From contig NZ_LJJC01000004.1 in NCBI RefSeq assembly GCF_001420715.1, positions 3,553,740-3,617,739 on the forward strand: a DNA stretch of 64,000 nt. The letters run 5' to 3'. The stretch comes from Heyndrickxia shackletonii. GTDB lineage: Bacteria; Bacillota; Bacilli; Bacillales; Bacillaceae_C. Of this stretch, positions 59,210-64,000 are shown one piece after another (position 1 is the stretch's first letter; each line of letters begins with the position of its first letter). The translations under genes and the position numbers were made by a program. The notes below the pieces were generated by a model. The model was not told the origin of the DNA. It ran no database searches and saw only the letters and a list, made by a program, of their open reading frames with translations.

Positions 59210-60481
59210 TCACATTGCAGGAGATTTTTCCTGAATAACTGTACTTCCTTTTACTAATCTAGGTAAAACAATCATATAATAAATAGCAGGCAGCATTAAG
59301 GCAAATCCAACTATGCAGAATAATGCCTCGATACTAAGGAACTTTTGAAAAGCTACTCCAATAAATGCTAACGTAATCGTTTGGGATGACATCATTAACG
59401 GATCAATCCATCCTTGCACCCTCCCCATTAGCTTAGGGTCCACGATACTAGGCATCCAGCCGCCAATGGAAACATTTATGACCGGCAATGCAAGTGCTGA
59501 GATAAATGTTAGACTTAAAAATGCTGGGATAGATGTTGCAAATCCAGATAGAGCAACAAATCCTCCAGATATAAGTAATCCGATAATAATTAAATGATGG
59601 AACTTATATTTTTGAACTAAAATAGAACTAATCACACTGCCGATTAAAACCCCGCACCCGAATATTATTCCAATTAACACCGAATATTCTTCATAAGTGT
59701 TTGGTGCTAGTTTATACTTTAGAATAAAAATTGGGATAACGGAAAATCCTCCATTTGCAACCCCAAAAACAATAAAGCCGATAATCAAGGAGCGCAGTAG
59801 CTTATGATTCAGAATATACCCAGCACCAGATTTAAAATCCTTAAACACAAGGGAAATATTTAGATCTTTCCATGTATGCTTACCATTCGGCATTCTGACT
59901 TTTTCCTCAAAGCGATTCGCTTTTATTAATATCGCACTAATGAAAAATGATATTGCATCAATAATAACGGCGCCATATACTCCAGTAAGCTTATACGCAA
60001 TGATACCGAGACCGCTTCCGAAAAGCATAAAAATACTTGATACCATTTGGTTTAAACCAGCTGCAGTTGCGTAATCGTCTTTTGCTAAAATCCCTTGCAT
60101 TATAGCAGATTCTGCCGGGGCAAAAAATTTACGAACCCCACTTCTTAGGAAGAGGACGGCAAAAACTAATGGCATCCATCCAATGTATATGGCAACAAAT
60201 AATGCTGCGGTGAGAAAAATACTGATCGTGTCGCAATAGTAAGCAACCTTTTGACGATCCATCCGATCCGCTACAACCCCAACAATGAAAAAGATAGCCA
60301 GCGTCGGCAATGAGTACATCATTTCTGCAGCGGAAGCATATCCAGGCTGATTAGAAAATCGGTCAAGCAAGTAGAACGTAAAAGCCGTCATTCCAATAAC
60401 AGATCCCATTTGGGACGTGAAATTTGCAAAAAACAATTTGGCAAAGCTGCGATTTTTAAATAACTCAATAAATTTTTTCAT
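59210..60481 (-). CDS. Major facilitator superfamily transporter
   Basis: A 423-residue permease with about 12 helices in two halves. FVVGVVADRMDRQKVAYYCD (MFS motif A, after helix 2, about 54-72) is characteristic of drug- and siderophore-exporting MFS_3 members; a second motif A-like LVQKYKFHHLIIIG follows helix 8. The start at 60481 uses GAGG with eight bases spacing; a longer frame lacks a better site. The substrate is not deducible. The rest of the upstream gap (60482-60791) holds no gene or repeat I recognise. Confidence 0.85.
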   Translation of the reverse strand: MKKFIELFKNRSFAKLFFANFTSQMGSVIGMTAFTFYLLDRFSNQPGYASAAEMMYSLPTLAIFFIVGVVADRMDRQKVAYYCDTISIFLTAALFVAIYIGWMPLVFAVLFLRSGVRKFFAPAESAIMQGILAKDDYATAAGLNQMVSSIFMLFGSGLGIIAYKLTGVYGAVIIDAISFFISAILIKANRFEEKVRMPNGKHTWKDLNISLVFKDFKSGAGYILNHKLLRSLIIGFIVFGVANGGFSVIPIFILKYKLAPNTYEEYSVLIGIIFGCGVLIGSVISSILVQKYKFHHLIIIGLLISGGFVALSGFATSIPAFLSLTFISALALPVINVSIGGWMPSIVDPKLMGRVQGWIDPLMMSSQTITLAFIGVAFQKFLSIEALFCIVGFALMLPAIYYMIVLPRLVKGSTVIQEKSPAM

Positions 60482-60791
60482 TCTCCTATACCTCATTCTT
60501 TTAAGTTACCTTAATTATATTTGGCAGGAATTTGTTTCGGGACTATCTCATGAATGGTTTTATCTCGGTCTGAAGGCGGAAATTAATCTTAACAGATTCG
60601 TAATTATATATGTTTGATTTATGGGCTTTTCTAGTTTTCATTGTTCTTTCGGGGTATATGCGTCATTTTATGTCACTTTGCCGGTTTTTCGCTCCTTCCA
60701 TCCAATTTAATATGCTCCTTCCGTTTTTCTTTGTTCCCTCTTTCTGAGTGAATGTGACCCGTTTCCGACATTATAATTCCATATAAAAAAA

Positions 60792-60814
60792 GACCCCAAA
60801 CACAGTTTGGAGCC
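60792..60814 (-). terminator. Terminator of the class A PBP gene
   Basis: GACCCCAAAC and GTTTGGAGCC (two weak pairs) around a short loop; the reverse strand continues with TTTTTTTATAT. Confidence 0.8.
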
Positions 60815-60826
60815 TTTCCATAATCA

Positions 60827-62893
60827 TTAATGTCCTCTAATTTCATTCCATTTTTTCTTTAATTGATCTGTTAAATCCTTCCACTTGCTTTTGTGCTCTT
60901 CTATCTTATCTTTGAGTTTTTTTGCGCCTTCTTTTAATTTTTTATCAATTTCCTCTGCTTTATCAATGAAGGATTGGTTATCCTTTTTCCCGGCAAGAGT
61001 TGCATTGACAGATTGTACACCAAACTGACCTGGTTTCGTGTATTTCAATGTGTTTTGCATGACAGCCTGGAAAACTGGCACAACTCCTTGGGAGCTTAGT
61101 CCATTTAAATAGTGCTGTGAATCGGTTTTATCATATCCTATCCAGACAGCACCAACAAGATTTGGGGTATATCCCACGAACCACTGATCTGTTGTTCCGT
61201 TTGAACTGTATGAGGATTGTGTAGAGCCTGTTTTTCCAGCAATGGTATAGCCAGGAACATTTACACCTTTCCCAGTTCCCGTTTCTACAACATTCAGTAA
61301 CATAGAAGTCATTTCATCTGCAACTTTTTTACTGGTTACATCTGTTTCCTTCGGTTTTCTCTCAGCAATAATATTGCCAGTTGGCCCTACAATCTTCGTG
61401 ATAATATGGGCATCATAGCGTTTTCCGTCATTGGCAAAAGCCGAAAATGCATCAGCCATTTGCATCGGTGATACACCTTTGTGCAATCCGCCGAGAGCCA
61501 ATCCTAGATTTCTATCCTCATTTGTTAATGGAATTCCAAATCGTTTGGATGCATCCATTCCTTTATCTATCCCAATTTCATTTAAAAGCCAGACGGCCGG
61601 TAAATTAATCGAGTCTTCAACTGCTTTATACATTGGAACTTCCCCGAGATACTGTCCATTATAATTTTTAGGAGCGTAATTTCCGAAGGTCATTTGTTCG
61701 TCCTTCAAGGAGGAATTTGCCGTATAACCTTCTTCTAATGCCGGCGTATACACCGCTAATGGCTTCATCGTTGATCCAGGTTGTCTTTGCAGCTGGGTAG
61801 CCCGGTTAAATCCCCGGAATACCTTTTGACCTCTTCCTCCTACAAGTGCTCTTACTCCACCCGATTTTGGATCCAGCAAAATCCCTCCGCTTTGTACTAA
61901 ATCTCCGCTGCGTCCCGAAGGAAATAAATAATCATTTTGGTATACACGTTCAAGTCCAGATTGAATGTTTTGATCCATCTCTGTATAAATGCGATATCCT
62001 CTGGTTAAAATCTCATCTTGTGTCAATCCATAACGATTAATTGCTTCATCTAATACCGCATCCACATAATAAGGATATTTTCCTTTTAAAGGATCTCCCC
62101 CAGTGTCTTTTAAAACTAATTTTTCGTTAACTGCTTTTTTATACTGATCATTTGTAATGTAACCATATTTTTTCATGGCTCCCAACACAACATTTCTGCG
62201 CTGAATTGCCCGGTCCATATGTTTATATGGATCGAGTGCAGATGGTGCATTAATGATGCCGGCCAATGTTGCTGCTTCACTTAAATCAACATTCTGGACA
62301 TCTTTCCCGAAATATTTCTTAGATGCGTTTTGAACACCCCAAGCACCATGTCCAAAAAAGATTTGGTTTAAATACATTTGTAAAATATCATCTTTAGAAT
62401 AATATTTTTCAATTTTAACAGCTAAAAAAAGCTCTTCAATTTTACGTCTATATGTTCTTTCCGGGGAAAGAAGTGCATTCTTCGTTAACTGTTGGGTAAT
62501 CGTACTTCCCCCGGCCGTAACACCGCCTGCGGCAATGTTTTTGAAAAAGGCGCTTGTCATTCCGCGGATATCGAACCCGCCGTGATCATAAAATCTATGG
62601 TCCTCAATTGCAACAACTGCATTTTTCAAATTGTCCGGCACTTGTTTTATGGAGACTCCTTCTGTTCGATTGGCTGATATTTTACTTGCAAGATCCCCAT
62701 CTTTATCGTAAATCGCTGTGGATTGTGCTAATCCTTTTTTCAATGAGCCAACATTAACCGTACTGGCAAAATAGGTGAAAAATCCCAAAAATCCTAACAC
62801 TACAAGGGATAGTGCCAGCAAGATTATTTGATTCATATGTGCTTTCTTCCATAACCGTTTTACAGCAACCCAAACTGGCTGTAACCGTTTCAT
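60827..62893 (-). CDS. Class A penicillin-binding protein, PBP1A/PbpF-PbpG type
   Basis: A 688-residue bifunctional peptidoglycan synthase. One N-terminal helix (about 22-43), a glycosyltransferase domain with VVAIEDHRFYDHGGFD (catalytic Glu, about 94) and GGSTITQQLTKN, and a transpeptidase domain with the active-site QPGSTMKP (about 373), SIN (DSINLPAVW) and KTGST motifs. The Lys-rich C-terminus (KKLKEGAKKLKDKIEEH) looks coiled. B. subtilis PbpF/PbpG, involved in sporulation germ-wall synthesis, are of similar size; pbpF is a hemE neighbour there. The start at 62893 follows CAGGGAAC. Confidence 0.9.
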   Translation of the reverse strand: MKRLQPVWVAVKRLWKKAHMNQIILLALSLVVLGFLGFFTYFASTVNVGSLKKGLAQSTAIYDKDGDLASKISANRTEGVSIKQVPDNLKNAVVAIEDHRFYDHGGFDIRGMTSAFFKNIAAGGVTAGGSTITQQLTKNALLSPERTYRRKIEELFLAVKIEKYYSKDDILQMYLNQIFFGHGAWGVQNASKKYFGKDVQNVDLSEAATLAGIINAPSALDPYKHMDRAIQRRNVVLGAMKKYGYITNDQYKKAVNEKLVLKDTGGDPLKGKYPYYVDAVLDEAINRYGLTQDEILTRGYRIYTEMDQNIQSGLERVYQNDYLFPSGRSGDLVQSGGILLDPKSGGVRALVGGRGQKVFRGFNRATQLQRQPGSTMKPLAVYTPALEEGYTANSSLKDEQMTFGNYAPKNYNGQYLGEVPMYKAVEDSINLPAVWLLNEIGIDKGMDASKRFGIPLTNEDRNLGLALGGLHKGVSPMQMADAFSAFANDGKRYDAHIITKIVGPTGNIIAERKPKETDVTSKKVADEMTSMLLNVVETGTGKGVNVPGYTIAGKTGSTQSSYSSNGTTDQWFVGYTPNLVGAVWIGYDKTDSQHYLNGLSSQGVVPVFQAVMQNTLKYTKPGQFGVQSVNATLAGKKDNQSFIDKAEEIDKKLKEGAKKLKDKIEEHKSKWKDLTDQLKKKWNEIRGH

Positions 62894-63049
62894 GTAGTTC
62901 CCTGCTTTCATCATTCATTTGGAATGGAGGAATCACATTCCAATATTTACAAAATAGAGCTGTCTCTATTTCTATGCTAAAGGATATTATGGAACTTGAA
63001 AAAAATCAATGGAAATTTTAAAAACAGTGGCCCCTAACCATTGTCATAG

Positions 63050-63160
63050 GGCTATAGGTGCTTCGTCGCAAGATTTAGATAACGCACCAGAGGCAGTTCA
63101 GAAGATGATGCCCACTTATCTTTAACGGTTCCGTTAGTTGATTGACGTGAGCTAGTTACT
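63050..63160 (+). repeat. Dispersed repeat, decayed copy
   Basis: Weak: CTATAGGTGCTTCGTCGCAAG, AGGCAGTTCAGAAGATGATGCC, CTTATCTTTAACGG, GTTAGTTGATTGACGTGAGCTAG follow the family order. Most stems are destroyed. It lies between the divergent-facing PBP start and the thiT end; 62894-63184 shows nothing else. Confidence 0.45.
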
Positions 63161-63184
63161 AATTATTTTTTTATGATTATATAA

Positions 63185-63210
63185 AAAGAAAGGGATAGCT
63201 CCCCTTCTTC
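63185..63210 (-). terminator. Terminator of thiT
   Basis: AGAAAGGG and CCCCTTCT arms around ATAGCT; the reverse strand ends TTCTTTTTATA. It lies just past the thiT stop codon. Confidence 0.7.
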
Positions 63211-63217
63211 GTTTCTA

Positions 63218-63796
63218 TTATTTTTTTACATTCTTTACAAGTCTTGGAGCTGTTATTAAAATGAATACAACCAAAATAGAGCTTAAGATAAAGCTTGGCA
63301 ACATATAAGTACCATTATATAAGAATGAATAAAGCGCTACCGGCTGCCCTTTTGGTGCGTAAGATCCAAAGAATACAATTCCTGTATAAAAATGAACGAT
63401 AAATCTTAATATACAACCGACAAATATTCCTATAACTGAAAACGTAATCCATTTCCCTTTTTTTGATTCCTGAATAGCACTACGCACTTGATTTGCAAAA
63501 AGACCTGCAAATCCCAATACTGTAAATGCTACAAAATAATCTAAAATAAGCTGTATTAATACATATACTTTAGAATATCCAATGATAAATTGTAATAATC
63601 CCAATATAAATCCGGTTAATAGTCCGCCTTTTAGTCCCCAACGATATGCCATGATAAAAACCGGAACCATCGCGATAGAAACAGAACCTCCTTCTGGCCA
63701 TATCGCTTGAAAAATAACACTTGATACAAGATCAAGCAAATAAGCAAGTGCTCCTAAAACAGCAACTTCCACAAGAAATAACGTTTTCGTTCTCAT
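63218..63796 (-). CDS. thiT: Thiamine transporter ThiT (ECF S component)
   Basis: A 192-residue membrane protein with six helices, the substrate-binding S component of an energy-coupling-factor importer for thiamine. Recognisable text: LVEVAVLGALAYLLDL, MVPVFIMAYRWGLKGGLLTG and the C-terminal GSYAPKGQPVALYSFLYNGTYMLPS, with the aromatic residues that contact thiamine. The start at 63796 has GGGGAGG six bases upstream. The ATPases of the ECF module are not in the window. A TPP riboswitch and terminator precede it. Confidence 0.93.
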   Translation of the reverse strand: MRTKTLFLVEVAVLGALAYLLDLVSSVIFQAIWPEGGSVSIAMVPVFIMAYRWGLKGGLLTGFILGLLQFIIGYSKVYVLIQLILDYFVAFTVLGFAGLFANQVRSAIQESKKGKWITFSVIGIFVGCILRFIVHFYTGIVFFGSYAPKGQPVALYSFLYNGTYMLPSFILSSILVVFILITAPRLVKNVKK

Positions 63797-63890
63797 TTTC
63801 ATCCTCCCCATTCCCTAATACTTCATTATGAACTGACTGCCCTATTAGGGACCGGGATGAATAAAACCTCTATATTGCTATAAATAAAAA

Positions 63891-63929
63891 AGCAATACAG
63901 GACGGTTTTTAGGAAGTCCTTGTATTGCT
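63891..63929 (-). terminator. Riboswitch-controlled terminator in the thiT leader
   Basis: GCAATACA-GGAC and GTCC-TGTATTGC pair with a one-base bulge around a 12-base loop; the reverse strand ends in a T run (TTTTTTATTT). In front of it stands the TPP aptamer, so TPP binding should let it form and stop transcription of thiT. Confidence 0.8.
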
Positions 63930-63944
63930 CATTCCATCAAACCA

Positions 63945-64000
63945 CAGTCCCTGCGCTAGCATTATCTAACAGGTTCATAGGGTCAGAACTCAGTCGTTCA
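63945..64000 (-). promoter_or_regulatory. TPP riboswitch (THI element), cut by the right edge
   Basis: The reverse strand carries CTGAGTTCTGACCCTATGAACCTG and TAGATAATGCTAGCGCAGGGA-type text (quoted here in two conserved blocks), the signature of the thi-box aptamer: CTGAG, ACCCT, GAACCTG, TAATGC and GCGNAGGGA. The 5' portion lies beyond base 64000. Confidence 0.9.

Overview
The window is from a low-GC, endospore-forming member of the Bacillaceae. Gene content and order follow the B. subtilis yhf-yhg-hem-yha-yhe block: lcfB, lplJ, yhfI, yhgE/yhgD, hemH/hemE, hmoB, yhaA, yhaL, prsA, yhaI, scoC, yhaH, trpP, hit, ecsABC, yhaM, yhaN, yhaO, yhaP/yhaQ, yhzC, yhaR, yhaX, yheA, yheC/yheD, yheE and an alpha/beta SASP. 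Spore genes confirm the lifestyle. Family names come from recognising the proteins, not from a database search, and I do not name a species.

Layout. 1-136: start of a transposase cut by the window edge. 0.26-1.8 kb: acyl-CoA ligase with a FadR box. 2.4-11.4 kb: two envelope-stress modules, a BceRS-BceAB set and a BcrA-type ABC transporter with its own two-component system. 12-15.2 kb: lipoate ligase, metallo-hydrolase, and divergent copper-related lipoproteins. 15.2-21 kb: YhgE/YhgD, HemE-HemH without HemY, and a heme monooxygenase. 21-23.8 kb: LiaFSR-like system. 24-27 kb: GntP-family permease and M20 amidohydrolase. 27.3-33 kb: YhaL, PrsA, tiny membrane proteins, ScoC, TrpP and HIT. 33.9-45.8 kb: EcsABC, YhaM, YhaO-YhaN, a NatAB-like exporter and an enoyl-CoA hydratase with a second FadR-like box. 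46-53.2 kb: an unusual HAD protein, YheA, four tandem ATP-grasp spore-coat proteins and YheE. 53.4-64 kb: small proteins, a PucR-type regulator, MsmX, a SASP gene with a structured leader, fumarase, an MFS permease, a class A PBP and ThiT under a TPP riboswitch.

The regulation readable from the DNA is unusually rich. It includes two FadR palindromes, a matched pair of TGAC-N15-GTCA operators for YhgD, a TRAP-type triplet array over the trpP ribosome-binding site, sigma-G and sigma-K type promoters, and a TPP riboswitch.

The most interesting unexplained structures are two. First, a dispersed intergenic repeat of about 150-185 bp (about 16 full or decayed copies) can fold into a long hairpin; one diverged copy keeps the stems by paired base changes. 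It often starts at the stop codon of the gene before it, and carries a ~25-nt hairpin module at different positions and orientations. Second, a compact four-helix, cloverleaf-like element of 63 nt lies in the leader of the SASP gene. Arrays of short CGGA/TCCG motifs and GGTG/CACC palindromes form two more repeat families.
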